Assembly: GCA_030587435.1 (NCBI GenBank) | Contig: JAUQZC010000027.1 | Span: 1 to 16,585, forward strand | Length of the DNA stretch: 16,585 nt | Direction: 5' to 3' | Source of the DNA: Candidatus Baldrarchaeota archaeon | GTDB taxonomy: Archaea; Asgardarchaeota; Baldrarchaeia; Baldrarchaeales; DXJG01 | In this document: positions 1-8,122 of the stretch, piece after piece | Layout of the letters: the number at the start of each line of letters is the position of its first letter | Position numbering within the stretch: the first letter of the stretch is position 1 | The notes under the pieces: model-generated | The model's database searches: none | What the model was told of the DNA's origin: nothing | What the model saw: the letters and a program-made list of their open reading frames with translations, nothing else | Position numbers and translations under genes: made by a program

Positions 1-1127
1 AAGGCCTGTTCGACAACATCAGGCCACTCATCAGGCTTAAATGGTAAAACTTTACCGTGCATATGCATACTTATAATTCTAGGGCTTCCAGTCTCAACTC
101 CGGTTTGACCTGCAATCCAAGGTTTATCTTTTGTACCAACACCAACTATAGTGGATAACTCCTCTAGTAAAGTGGGTTCCGAAGCAACGGATGAAAGAGC
201 AAAATGACTTGGACCCACGCCAATAACTCCATCCATTTTCATTATAGATTCCCAAAGTTCAACGACAGCTTGACGATTAACTTTAATTCCACGCGCCTTG
301 TACCGCAAAATATCCTCAGCATGCAAAGTTATCCATTTTCTGCTGCCACCCTTAAGATTTACCTCGACTTCCTTCAAAATGTGCTCCAAAGGTCTGGAAC
401 GCAGTCTTGCAAGAGTTGGAAGACAGAACTTACAGCCACGACCGCAGCCTCTAGCAACTTCAACCAAGGAACAGACGGTGGGGTTTCTGATAAGAGGCAT
501 CTCATCTACTTCAACAACACCCCCATAAACAACTTCAGGAACATCCCCACCTCCAATAATCTTCTCGAACAATGGTGGGACCACGTTTTCCCCTTCACCG
601 ATAACAACAACATCTATACCAAGTTCACGGCGAGGCTCAGGATCTTCAAGCTGCCAAGCTCCAGGACCACCTACAACTATTTTTGCACCCCACTTCCTAA
701 GGTAAGGATCAGTTACCAGTTCTCTAAACTTCCACGCTATGTAAGATTCCCCGCGAACAAGTCCGAGAGGCCCTGTAAAGGTAGTTGAGGCAGGCCCTTT
801 ACCAAGGGGGTCATTGGACGATATTCCAATAATCTTCGTGTTAGGACCAACAAATTTTCTTATCTTATCTGGGACCACCACTACAACGTCGTTTTCATCG
901 AATCCATAATCTAAGAGGGCAGCTTCTATTTTACGTAAACCGTAAGGAGCAACCTTGGCTATACCGCCATTATAAGTTGGTACAGGTGGACAAACCAATC
1001 TGAAGTAGAGAAATGGATTAATAAGATTCTTAGGGCCGCATGCAGTAAACCCTAGGAAAAGTGCGTTATTGTAGTTGCTCATTAAACATCTCTCAGCAGT
1101 TAGAACTATTTTGTAGCTATCCCTCAT
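1..1127 (-). CDS. B12-binding radical SAM protein (C-terminus cut by window edge)
   Basis: The first 375 residues are present; the rest lies beyond position 1. Residues about 60-190 look like a cobalamin-binding-type Rossmann region (KIIGISSNDP near 98, KIVVGGPGAWQL near 149, DVVVIGEGE near 172), as found ahead of many radical SAM domains. The cluster motif GCGRGCKFC follows, with C228, C232 and C235 fitting CxxxCxxC, which binds the 4Fe-4S cluster that cleaves S-adenosylmethionine. LHAEDILRY and ETGSPRII further on fit the radical SAM barrel. The substrate cannot be read from the sequence; the family includes methyltransferases and ring-modifying enzymes. The ATG at 1127 is preceded by AGGGGA six bases upstream, and an in-frame TGA lies eight codons upstream. 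The glycosyltransferase gene upstream is on the same strand, 117 bases away. Confidence 0.88.
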   Translation of the reverse strand, partial: MRDSYKIVLTAERCLMSNYNNALFLGFTACGPKNLINPFLYFRLVCPPVPTYNGGIAKVAPYGLRKIEAALLDYGFDENDVVVVVPDKIRKFVGPNTKIIGISSNDPLGKGPASTTFTGPLGLVRGESYIAWKFRELVTDPYLRKWGAKIVVGGPGAWQLEDPEPRRELGIDVVVIGEGENVVPPLFEKIIGGGDVPEVVYGGVVEVDEMPLIRNPTVCSLVEVARGCGRGCKFCLPTLARLRSRPLEHILKEVEVNLKGGSRKWITLHAEDILRYKARGIKVNRQAVVELWESIMKMDGVIGVGPSHFALSSVASEPTLLEELSTIVGVGTKDKPWIAGQTGVETGSPRIISMHMHGKVLPFKPDEWPDVVEQA

Positions 1128-1203
1128 CTCCGATCCCCTACCACTTTCTCAACAAGAATATATTACATACGTAAATATTTTAATTTTCGAATATTACGAA
1201 ATC

Positions 1204-1211
1204 AATATAAA
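1204..1211 (-). promoter_or_regulatory. TATA box for the radical SAM gene
   Basis: TTTATATT on the minus strand, about 77 bases before the ATG at 1127. With usual archaeal spacing transcription would start near 1180, giving a leader of about 50 bases. The same octamer occurs before the gene at 15875. It lies in the 117-base gap after the glycosyltransferase gene, so the radical SAM gene probably has its own promoter. Confidence 0.4.
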
Positions 1212-1244
1212 CTTTTCGTTTAAAAAAGCGGCAAAAATAGATTT

Positions 1245-2405
1245 TTAGACCCTAATTTGCAATGCTTGAACTCCCTCATAAACATTAAGAATATCAAAAA
1301 TTAGTTTCTTCCAGTCATAACAGTCTTCTACCTTCTTTCTAGCATTTCTACCCATTTCAAATCTTTCCCTATCGTCAGAAAAAAGCCTAATTATCGCATT
1401 GCTCAATTCCTTCACGTCATGTGGCTCGATTAGAAGACCGTTAACTTCATGATCAATAATTTCAGGTATACCACCGACTCTGGTAGCAATCACAGGCCTT
1501 CCAGATGCCATCGCCTCAAGGATAACTATTCCAAAAGCTTCTGAAAAAACAGAAGGACAAACAAAAACATCTGATGCAGCATAAAACTTTGCTAGAATCT
1601 CGCCGAAAATGCAACCCAGAAATTTTACATTCTCTGTTATCCTGTTCGCCTTAACCTTATGCTTCAAATATTCCTTGAGAAACCCCTTACCAGCAATCAG
1701 TAGCTGCGCGTCGGGAATTTCTTTAACAACGTGTTTAAAAGCATCAATTAAAATGTGAACCCCTTTTCTAATGCTGAATCTTCCAACAAAGAGGGCTATT
1801 GGTGCATCTGGAGGAAGATCTAATTCTTCGCGAAGCTTTTTACCATTTGGGACGTAAATAAATTGTTCAAGGTCTATTCCATTTGGTATTACCTCTATTT
1901 TCTCTGGATGCGAGACTATATGTGACATGAACTGCTTAACAGCCTCACTAACGGCAATAATTTTATCTGCTTTATCAAACGCTTTTTTAACTGGGTAAAG
2001 AATTGGCTTCAAAGTCTTCCAAACTATGCCGTACTGATATCCCATGCCTAAAGAATGCGCGGTCAAAACTGTAGGAATCCCGTATTTTGATGCTAACGAG
2101 ATGGAATAAAGGGAAATTGGAGTAAAAGCATGATGACCATGGATAATATCAAACTTTTCCTCTAAAATGACCTTTTTGACTTGCTTTAAATTTAATGGTG
2201 ATAATATTTGAATCCCGGGAATGGTGGAAGCATTTACTCTGATAACATTCCCATCCTCATCCTTGTAATTTTCATCAAAATTCCTAACTGTAATTATTTG
2301 AACCTCATGGCCAAGTCTGGACAGATATTTTGCCAATCCCTTAATATGTGTAGCAATACCGCCAATTTTAGGGTAATACCAGTCGCTGCATAACGCGATT
2401 TTCAT
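1245..2405 (-). CDS. GT4-family glycosyltransferase
   Basis: A 386-residue retaining glycosyltransferase of the GT-B fold, family GT4, which transfers a sugar from a nucleotide-sugar donor to a glycan or lipid acceptor at the cytoplasmic membrane face. The N-terminal acceptor domain opens with MKIALCSDWYYPKIGGIATH (GGxxxH at 15-20) and has IIHGHH near 88. The C-terminal donor domain has IPNGID (173-178), LFVGRFSIRKG (205-215), LLIAGKG (235-241) and the EX7E motif at E289 to E297, then GRPVIATRVGGIPEII (302-317). Length is normal. A start five codons earlier (2420) is possible, but GGTGA seven bases before the ATG at 2405 marks the real one. No membrane segment is seen. PimA-like lipid or surface-glycan mannosyltransfer is a guess; donor and acceptor are unknown. 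It is divergent from the UbiA gene across a 193-base gap. Confidence 0.93.
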   Translation of the reverse strand: MKIALCSDWYYPKIGGIATHIKGLAKYLSRLGHEVQIITVRNFDENYKDEDGNVIRVNASTIPGIQILSPLNLKQVKKVILEEKFDIIHGHHAFTPISLYSISLASKYGIPTVLTAHSLGMGYQYGIVWKTLKPILYPVKKAFDKADKIIAVSEAVKQFMSHIVSHPEKIEVIPNGIDLEQFIYVPNGKKLREELDLPPDAPIALFVGRFSIRKGVHILIDAFKHVVKEIPDAQLLIAGKGFLKEYLKHKVKANRITENVKFLGCIFGEILAKFYAASDVFVCPSVFSEAFGIVILEAMASGRPVIATRVGGIPEIIDHEVNGLLIEPHDVKELSNAIIRLFSDDRERFEMGRNARKKVEDCYDWKKLIFDILNVYEGVQALQIRV

Positions 2406-2438
2406 ATAACAGTCACCCATGGTCTAAGATAAAGTATC

Positions 2439-2468
2439 TGTTTACTTTAAACAAACTTAAAATTTAAG
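2439..2468 (-). promoter_or_regulatory. Promoter region of the glycosyltransferase gene
   Basis: Two TATA-like stretches read on the minus strand: TTTAAAGT (about 2446-2453) and CTTAAATTTTAAG (2456-2468). Either would place the start of transcription 18 to 30 bases before the ATG at 2405. The region also contains TGTTTA-ctt-TAAACA (2439-2453), a 6-base inverted repeat that could be an operator or simply AT-rich chance. Confidence 0.35.
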
Positions 2469-2541
2469 TAACAGCAATCACACATAGTAGTTATACCTAC
2501 CATTACATATTCCAAATACTTTAACCTTACGCAACCACAAT

Positions 2542-2549
2542 CTTTAAAA
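2542..2549 (+). promoter_or_regulatory. TATA box for the UbiA gene
   Basis: CTTTAAAA, 50 bases before the ATG at 2599. Transcription would start near 2570, and the leader holds the SD GGAGG at 2590-2594. Confidence 0.4.
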
Positions 2550-2598
2550 CCTATCACTAAACCATACGATAGTTTGTTACATTTCTAATGGAGGAATA

Positions 2599-3489
2599 AT
2601 GTTGTTTAAAATACCGAAAACGTACTTACGAAACCTATCGAAAATAAAATTTTATTTTAACAATTTCAGAGTTATGGACTGGAGAGCATATCTGGGTTTA
2701 TCATTACTACCATTTCTAAGAAAACTTCCCAAAATATTCACGAATACAACTTTAGTTAACTCGTTTCTTATCAACTTAACAACAATATCATGTTTTTTGG
2801 CTTTCACTTTTGGAATAAATAACTGCTTCGACATTGAAACGGACATAGCTGAGGGAGATATTAACAAAAACCCCATAGCAGTTGGGAAAATATCATTCAA
2901 AAACGCCCTAATTGCAGTTCTCATCATAGGAATTCTAGGTACAGCTATACTTGTATTCTATACTTTGAATTTGGAAGTAATCCTTACATATTTGCTGCTA
3001 CTTTTTTTAGGAGGCTTTTACTCCGCTCCACCTCTCAGATTCAAAACACGACCATTCTTGGATATCATAAGTCACGGCTTCTTCTTCGGATCTCTCCTCT
3101 ACATATATGGGTGCCTTATCCAAGGAAACAATGTATTAACAGTTATTAGAAACCCATTGGTTCCCTTAATTTTTACTTACAGCGTTATCTTAAACTTGCG
3201 AAACCACTGGGAAGACTACAACTTTGACTTAAAAGCCAATATTAACACGACGGCAACATATCTAGGTTATGAAAGAACCCAAAAAGCGATAGTATTTCTC
3301 ACACAAGTACATTGGGTGATGTTCGTAACTTTCTGTTCGGTTATTAGTTTTCAAATTTTTGTAGCAACTTTAATGTTGTTTTTCATAGCTAATGCTTTGT
3401 TCCTGTTTAGACTGATTAAACTTGAAAAATGGCTCAGAGTTGTGGACATATTCACAATAGTGTCCTATATGTTATTGTCTCTTCACTAA
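2599..3489 (+). CDS. UbiA-family membrane prenyltransferase
   Basis: A 296-residue integral membrane protein with seven to eight hydrophobic segments. The UbiA family transfers polyprenyl groups from a diphosphate to an acceptor inside the membrane, using two Asp-rich Mg-diphosphate motifs. Motif 1 is GINNCFDIETDIAEGDINKN (72-91, N74/D78/D82), followed by the family-typical YSAPPLRFKTRPFLD (141-155). Motif 2 is WEDYNFDLKANINTTATYLG (204-223, D206/D210). Both motifs look intact, so the enzyme is probably active. Archaeal members include digeranylgeranylglyceryl phosphate synthase (membrane lipids) and quinone or heme prenyltransferases. The sequence does not decide between these, so no symbol is given. 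The basic N-terminus (1-45) is somewhat longer than usual. The ATG has GGAGG five bases upstream. Confidence 0.88.
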   Translation: MLFKIPKTYLRNLSKIKFYFNNFRVMDWRAYLGLSLLPFLRKLPKIFTNTTLVNSFLINLTTISCFLAFTFGINNCFDIETDIAEGDINKNPIAVGKISFKNALIAVLIIGILGTAILVFYTLNLEVILTYLLLLFLGGFYSAPPLRFKTRPFLDIISHGFFFGSLLYIYGCLIQGNNVLTVIRNPLVPLIFTYSVILNLRNHWEDYNFDLKANINTTATYLGYERTQKAIVFLTQVHWVMFVTFCSVISFQIFVATLMLFFIANALFLFRLIKLEKWLRVVDIFTIVSYMLLSLH

Positions 3490-3535
3490 ATAAATTCAAA
3501 ATGTTGTTGTTATTGATTGTTAGAGCGTTCAGAAC

Positions 3536-3545
3536 TATTAATATA
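3536..3545 (+). promoter_or_regulatory. TATA box for the amidohydrolase gene
   Basis: TATTAATATA, about 51 bases before the ATG at 3596. Transcription would start near 3567, and the leader carries the SD GGGGAG at 3584-3589. Lies in the 106-base gap after the UbiA gene. Confidence 0.4.
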
Positions 3546-3595
3546 GTAGTTTGAAGCCCTATTTTATTTGGTAGTTTAATGATGGGGAGATATTA

Positions 3596-5167
3596 ATGGG
3601 TGTTGATGCAGAAAAAGGATGCTTCGCGGATCTAGTTTTAATAAACGGAGAAATAATTACATTAGATGATGAGAATACGATCTATGAAGGCATAGCGGTG
3701 AAAAACGGGAAAATAATAGAGGTTGGAAGTAACAGCGAAGTAAAATACTGGATAGGAAACAAAACCCGTGTAATTGACCTAAACGGTAAAGCAGTTGTCC
3801 CAGGTTTTATTGATTCTCACACACATTTCATAGGTATGGGCTTAAAATCCACCTACATCGATTTCTGTGACACTAAATCTCTTAAAGATGCGTTAGAACT
3901 TATTAAAAAAGAAGCAGAGAAAAAAGGTGACGATGAATGGATCATAGGCTCAAATTGGGATGAAAGCAAATGGATAGAGAACAGATACCCAACAAGATGG
4001 GACTTAGATAAAGCGACACCTAACAAACCCGTTTATATCGTTAGAATCTGCGGTCACATGGCGGTCACAAATACATTAGGCTTAAAATTGTTAAATGTTC
4101 CAAAAGACACAAGAGGCTTTGAAATAGATGAGAAAACAGGAGAACCCACTGGCATATTAAAAGAAGATGCTCTAGAATATGCTGAAAGAGTCCTAAAACC
4201 TTCTGTAAATGAATGTCTTAAAGGAGTTAAGCTAGCCGTTGATCACTCTCTAAAGTGCGGTGTAACTTCTGTTCAAGACACCGTTATGTCCAACCATTTC
4301 TCAGCTTATCAAATAGCTATGTTAGAAAATCAGCTTAAAGTAAGAATATACACTTTTTCTTGGTACACTAACCTCGAGTACCTTACTGCTTTAGGTTTAA
4401 GAGGTGGGTTTGGAAACAATTGGCTTAAAATTGGTGGAATAAAACTTATGGTTGATGGTTCTATAGGTGCAAGAACAGCTGCTTTAATGGAACCTTACAA
4501 CGATGATCCTTCGAACAGAGGAATGATTTTAATCGAAGAAGATGATTTAGCGGAAATAATTAAGAAAGCGAATGAAAACGGGCTCCAAGTTGCTGCTCAC
4601 GCCATAGGGGACAGAGCAATTGAAACTCTATTAAACGCTTTTGAAAAAGCATCCAAAGGGATTAACATTAAAAATAGAAGACATAGGATTGAACATCTTG
4701 AACTCCCAACCGAGGATCAAATCAATAGAATGAGAAAACTGGGTTTAATTGCTTCTATGCAGCCAAACTTCGTTGCCGAGTGGGGTATGCCTAACGGAAT
4801 GTATGAACAAAGATTCGGGAAGGAAAGATGGCGTAGAAATAATCCATTCAAATTAGTGTTAGAAAAAGGCGTAGTTTTAGCTTTTGGAAGCGACTGCATG
4901 CCTTTTGATCCGATATACGGTATTTGGAGTGCTGTAAATCATCCCGTTGAGGAAAGTAGGCTCAATGTTGAGGAGGCTTTAAGAGCGTATACCAAGGGTA
5001 GCGCTTACGCAGCCTTTGAAGAAGAAATTAAAGGATCCATTGAAATAGGAAAGCTAGCAGACATGGTGGTCTTAACAAAGAACCCATTCAAGATATCACC
5101 GAAAAACATTAGAGATATACGTATTTTTATGACAATAGTTGACGGCAAGTTACTTTATAAAGCATAA
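3596..5167 (+). CDS. YtcJ-like metal-dependent amidohydrolase (Amidohydro_3)
   Basis: A 523-residue cytoplasmic member of the amidohydrolase superfamily, close in layout to YtcJ/NfdA-type N-substituted formamide or amide hydrolases. A small beta-sandwich forms from both ends (LVLINGEIITLDD at 13-25; GKLADMVVLTKNPF at 485-498) around a TIM barrel. Metal ligands are visible: GFIDSHTHF (70-78, H75/H77), AAHAIGDRA (333-341, H335), RRHRIEHLE (361-369, H367) and AFGSD (429-433, D433). GGIKLMVDGSIGARTA (280-295) is typical of this subgroup. Length is normal and no key residue is missing. The natural substrate is unknown, as for most of the family. The ATG has GGGGAG six bases upstream. It stands alone between its own TATA box and the promoter of the next gene. 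Confidence 0.9.
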   Translation: MGVDAEKGCFADLVLINGEIITLDDENTIYEGIAVKNGKIIEVGSNSEVKYWIGNKTRVIDLNGKAVVPGFIDSHTHFIGMGLKSTYIDFCDTKSLKDALELIKKEAEKKGDDEWIIGSNWDESKWIENRYPTRWDLDKATPNKPVYIVRICGHMAVTNTLGLKLLNVPKDTRGFEIDEKTGEPTGILKEDALEYAERVLKPSVNECLKGVKLAVDHSLKCGVTSVQDTVMSNHFSAYQIAMLENQLKVRIYTFSWYTNLEYLTALGLRGGFGNNWLKIGGIKLMVDGSIGARTAALMEPYNDDPSNRGMILIEEDDLAEIIKKANENGLQVAAHAIGDRAIETLLNAFEKASKGINIKNRRHRIEHLELPTEDQINRMRKLGLIASMQPNFVAEWGMPNGMYEQRFGKERWRRNNPFKLVLEKGVVLAFGSDCMPFDPIYGIWSAVNHPVEESRLNVEEALRAYTKGSAYAAFEEEIKGSIEIGKLADMVVLTKNPFKISPKNIRDIRIFMTIVDGKLLYKA

Positions 5168-5237
5168 ATATGAAAATGGCTATAAAGGATTTGTTGTGAT
5201 ACGTATTACCATTAATACTAAATCTTTATTAGTTTAA

Positions 5238-5264
5238 AATAACACCAAATATAAGGGTGTTATT
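5238..5264. promoter_or_regulatory. Perfect 9-bp inverted repeat over the RBS of the 5266 gene
   Basis: Arms AATAACACC (5238-5246) and GGTGTTATT (5256-5264) are exact reverse complements around a 9-base loop. The right arm contains most of the SD (GGGTG, 5255-5259) and ends one base before the TTG start codon at 5266. As RNA it would hide the SD. As DNA it sits just downstream of TATA-like AT-rich sequence (about 5225-5238) and could be a repressor operator. If the TATA element is near 5235 the mRNA would start around 5262, which would favour the operator reading. Confidence 0.5.
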
Positions 5265-5265
5265 C

Positions 5266-5826
5266 TTGCCAAGGGTAGAGGAAGTTGTAAAATCCATTCT
5301 GGTAAACGTTAAAAATCTTTTATCTGATGCCTACGAATGGACAAGCCACTACGAAAAACTATCAAGCTCAGAAGAGATTCTCAATAATTTAGAAGAAATA
5401 AAAACCATAATTGGCAAGTTATTCGCTGAATTTTCATCTAAAGTTGAGGAAGAAGAAAAACCACCTGAAATAGTAACATTACAGCCGCCGCAACAGTCAT
5501 TGCAGCAAACAACGGAAGAAATATCAGAAACAGCGAAGGTTGAATTCCCATCTCTAGAAGCTCAGCTTGAGAGTAAAATAGTTCCTCCATTTGATGCCGT
5601 ATTAAATGTCTTAAAACCCGGAGCTCGTGGCGGTGATGTTGCCGAAACACTTGAAAAGATAAAAATGGATCTAGGTGAAATGATCGGAGGAGTTCACCCA
5701 GTATTCTTCAAAATGACAAAAGTAATAGCCAAAATAAGAAGAAAGCGTGCATTAACTCAAGAAGATATAAATGATCTTAAGCGATTGGCATACGAATGGT
5801 CTATTCAATCCGGCTTAACCACTTAA
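5266..5826 (+). CDS. Unrecognised helical protein, 186 aa
   Basis: I do not recognise this protein. It has three parts: a helical N-terminus (about 1-57, with heptad-like leucines in ILNNLEEIKTIIGKLF), a Glu/Pro/Gln-rich and probably disordered linker (about 58-92, including PPQQSLQQTTEE), and a C-terminal helical domain (about 95-186, with IKMDLGEMIGGVHPVFFKM and ending in a basic stretch, AKIRRKRALTQEDIND). There is no signal peptide, membrane segment or catalytic motif. A long glycine-poor helix plus linker suggests a scaffold or binding protein, which is inference only. The TTG at 5266 is preferred to the GTG at 5257 because GGGTG lies six bases before the TTG, whereas the GTG has no room for an SD. 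A perfect inverted repeat covers this SD. Confidence 0.7.
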   Translation: MPRVEEVVKSILVNVKNLLSDAYEWTSHYEKLSSSEEILNNLEEIKTIIGKLFAEFSSKVEEEEKPPEIVTLQPPQQSLQQTTEEISETAKVEFPSLEAQLESKIVPPFDAVLNVLKPGARGGDVAETLEKIKMDLGEMIGGVHPVFFKMTKVIAKIRRKRALTQEDINDLKRLAYEWSIQSGLTT

Positions 5827-5903
5827 CATAATTTAACCGCATATAATCTTCTTTCACTGGTTTATTTACCATGATCACCAGCTTTTCAATGTTTGCAACT
5901 TCA

Positions 5904-5913
5904 GTTTTAAATG
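5904..5913 (+). promoter_or_regulatory. TATA box for the DHH phosphoesterase gene
   Basis: GTTTTAAATG, about 75 bases before the GTG at 5983, in a 156-base gap. A second AT-rich candidate (GATAAATTG, near 5921) is also possible, so the exact start of transcription is uncertain. Confidence 0.3.
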
Positions 5914-5982
5914 CGATAAAGATAAATTGAGAGTCAACCTTCAATATTATCTCATAATACATGATTTAAGGAGCAACTAAGT

Positions 5983-7017
5983 GTGAAAAACGTAAAAACA
6001 CTGACTGAAAGAGAAACTAAAACAGAAAAAATGGATAAACAAGTAGGAACTAGAAAACGAAAAGCTTTAATTTGTGCCCACGGAGATGGGCATGGCTTGA
6101 TTTGTGCAGTATTATCAAAAAGAGTTTTAGAGGAAGAGGGTTTCGATACCGAAATTTTATGTGGATTCAAAACGGGAGATGTAAAAAACTTTTGGGAGAA
6201 AACAATAGATAATATAAGAGAAAACTACGAGAAAGTTGTAATTGTTGATATACCTCTTCACAAAGATATCTCTTTAAGTCTTTCAAAACTAAAAAAGCTC
6301 AACGAAAAAGTTAAAGAAGTATGGTACATCGATCATCATCCTAGAAGCCTTTTAGAGTTTCCTCCAATCGAAAATTTCTATATTGTTGATAATCCTGGAA
6401 AATGCTACTACGGATTTAATAAGGCAAACAAAAGCATGGACAAAAAATTCAAACTGCTAGTTAGGCTAGGGCAAATAGCTGACAGAGATCCTAGTGTGAC
6501 TCCAAACAAGGAGGAGAAGATAGTAGCCAATGGTATAAGTTACAGTTTATTTTCGGAAAAAACCTCTCTCAATGAAATCATCAATAAACTGGAGGGTATA
6601 GACTCTGACGATAACTGGAACTTCTTTAAAGAACTTGGCCAAGAATTTTACGATAAATATTGCTCTTTGGACAGAGTTAAATGTGTAAAAAATGTAGCGG
6701 TCGTAAACACTTCAAATGTGGAATTTAAACTCGTATGGAACATATTACATAGGGTAATTGATGTTTTTAACATCGACTATGCCGTTGGCGTACGGGAATT
6801 TGAACATTTCACACAAATAAACATAGTTAGGAACCCTCAAAGAAAACTTCCATCCCTTAAGGAAGTTGTCCCGCATATTCCTTACAATGTACTTATAGTA
6901 GGAGATGGAGCAATATCTTATAGAATAAGGGGAAAAAGCCGTAAAGAGATTTCAAAAGAAGTGGAACAGCTAATAGAAAGGCTAAATCAGATCACTAAGA
7001 ACATTGGAGACGGTTGA
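5983..7017 (+). CDS. DHH-family phosphoesterase
   Basis: A 344-residue member of the DHH superfamily, whose metal-dependent phosphodiesterases act on short oligonucleotides, cyclic dinucleotides, pyrophosphate or single-stranded DNA. Motif I is AHGDGHG (32-38), motif II VVIVDIP (85-91, D89), motif III YIDHHPR (115-121) and motif IV GQIADRD (163-169, D168). The second acidic residue of motif I, usually an Asp (HxDxDG), is His (H37) here. The C-terminal region (about 235-344) is where DHHA1 would lie, but the usual GGGH signature is not clear; VGDGAISYRIRGKS (307-320) is the nearest. Archaeal RecJ-like or NrnA-like roles are possible; the substrate is unknown. The GTG is chosen because AAGGAG lies nine bases upstream; an in-frame ATG at 6031 has no SD. 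The next gene starts one base after the stop codon. Confidence 0.85.
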   Translation: MKNVKTLTERETKTEKMDKQVGTRKRKALICAHGDGHGLICAVLSKRVLEEEGFDTEILCGFKTGDVKNFWEKTIDNIRENYEKVVIVDIPLHKDISLSLSKLKKLNEKVKEVWYIDHHPRSLLEFPPIENFYIVDNPGKCYYGFNKANKSMDKKFKLLVRLGQIADRDPSVTPNKEEKIVANGISYSLFSEKTSLNEIINKLEGIDSDDNWNFFKELGQEFYDKYCSLDRVKCVKNVAVVNTSNVEFKLVWNILHRVIDVFNIDYAVGVREFEHFTQINIVRNPQRKLPSLKEVVPHIPYNVLIVGDGAISYRIRGKSRKEISKEVEQLIERLNQITKNIGDG

Positions 7018-7018
7018 T

Positions 7019-7252
7019 ATGCCTGAAATCACAATAAGAATACCAGACGACATTTTTAAGGAGATGAAAAACTTTAGTGACGTAGATTGGTCTGAAGTCT
7101 GTGTAAATGCTATAAAAGCTAAACTGTACGGTTTGAAAGTAGCTAAAAAAGTTGAAGAAATGCTCAAAGGCAAAACATTTGCAGAACTCTCAGAAAAAGA
7201 AAAAAGGAGAATTATATTTAAGATCCTGCGTGAAACTGAAAGCGAAACTTAG
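7019..7252 (+). CDS. Ribbon-helix-helix protein, VapB-antitoxin-like, no toxin partner seen
   Basis: A 77-residue protein. Its N-terminus, MPEITIRIPDDIFKEMKNF, followed by DVDWSEVCVNAI, matches the ribbon-helix-helix pattern of archaeal VapB-type antitoxins: a DNA-contacting beta strand, then two helices that dimerise. The C-terminal half (about 40-77) is charged and helical, as in antitoxins that wrap a toxin. No PIN-domain VapC or other toxin gene follows; the next gene is a convergent rhomboid 8 bases away. The ATG at 7019 is one base after the DHH stop codon and its SD GGAG (7006-7009) lies inside the DHH gene, so the two are probably translated from one mRNA. It may be a plain autoregulator of this operon, an orphan antitoxin, or a partner of the DHH protein. 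A TTG at 7004 is not supported. Confidence 0.78.
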   Translation: MPEITIRIPDDIFKEMKNFSDVDWSEVCVNAIKAKLYGLKVAKKVEEMLKGKTFAELSEKEKRRIIFKILRETESET

Positions 7253-7260
7253 ACTTAACA

Positions 7261-7905
7261 TTATGGCGGTATCTCTTTTCCCCTTAGAACTGTAAATTTC
7301 AACATAAATGTCATTATTACACCAGTTGTGAAACCTCCCACATGAGCTGTGTGAGCAATTCCACCATAAGGTCCAAGAAAAATAGCGTAAAGAGTTTCAA
7401 CCAAAGCGTAGAATAAAGCAAAAGTTAAAGCTTTAACCCTTATAACACCATAATAAGCCCATATTCTCAAAGGTCTTCTAGGGAAAAGAAAGGCATACGC
7501 AGCTATTACACCAAAAATAGCTCCCGAAGCACCTAAACATGGAATATCGCCTCCTCTAAAAACATACACGGAAAAATACGAGTGAAACAGCCCTGCAAAC
7601 ACTCCACATACCAAATAAAAGATTATAAAAGTTTTTCGACCAAAAACACTTTCACAATCGTCTCCAAAAACCCAAAGAGCATACATATTCGAAAAAATAT
7701 GGATAAAATCTGCATGCAAAAACATATGAGTAACAAGCGTATACAAAGCTTGTCCTTGAAGAACCAAAACCGGAATAAGAGAATATCTATAAACAATTTG
7801 CGGATCTAAAAGCTCCATAAAGAAAATAATAACATTTAATCCTATCAATGTGTATGTAATCCAAGGGGTCGTAGGAACATACTCGTATTCCTCCATGATT
7901 ACCAT
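7261..7905 (-). CDS. Rhomboid-family intramembrane serine protease
   Basis: A 214-residue protein with six or seven hydrophobic segments. Rhomboids cut transmembrane helices of other proteins inside the lipid bilayer with a Ser-His dyad. The catalytic serine is in LGASGAIFG (124-132, S127), the histidine in AHTAHVGGF (184-192, H188), and the oxyanion-region asparagine in HIFSNMYALW (69-78, N73). MFLHAD (61-66) is also typical. All key residues are present, so it should be active. The ATG at 7905 has GGTGAGG about six bases upstream. It lies downstream of, and on the same strand as, the large surface-protein gene across a 244-base gap with its own AT-rich promoter-like sequence. The 5' end of a close second copy survives as a broken remnant at 12354-12498. 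It converges with the ribbon-helix-helix gene. Confidence 0.93.
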   Translation of the reverse strand: MVIMEEYEYVPTTPWITYTLIGLNVIIFFMELLDPQIVYRYSLIPVLVLQGQALYTLVTHMFLHADFIHIFSNMYALWVFGDDCESVFGRKTFIIFYLVCGVFAGLFHSYFSVYVFRGGDIPCLGASGAIFGVIAAYAFLFPRRPLRIWAYYGVIRVKALTFALFYALVETLYAIFLGPYGGIAHTAHVGGFTTGVIMTFMLKFTVLRGKEIPP

Positions 7906-8122
7906 GAACCCTCACCATCCGAGAAATGTAAATGTTAAATTTTACAGTAAAACTAAACTTGTCTTTAGAGCCCATAAGATAAATTTTCTAAGTAAATATG
8001 CTTTGTTTATCGGAAATGCTGAATAAATTACTACTAGTTATTTAAGTAGTGTCTTAAAAATATTACCACGTCCAGATTTTAGTAAACAAATCATACTTCA
8101 TATTTTAAGAAGCGTAACTTTA

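Noticed and set aside
204..788. A 194-codon plus-strand open frame at the left end
   Set aside because: It lies antisense to the radical SAM protein, whose CxxxCxxC motif and continuous 375-codon frame are convincing; the plus translation is low-complexity and Asn/Thr-rich.
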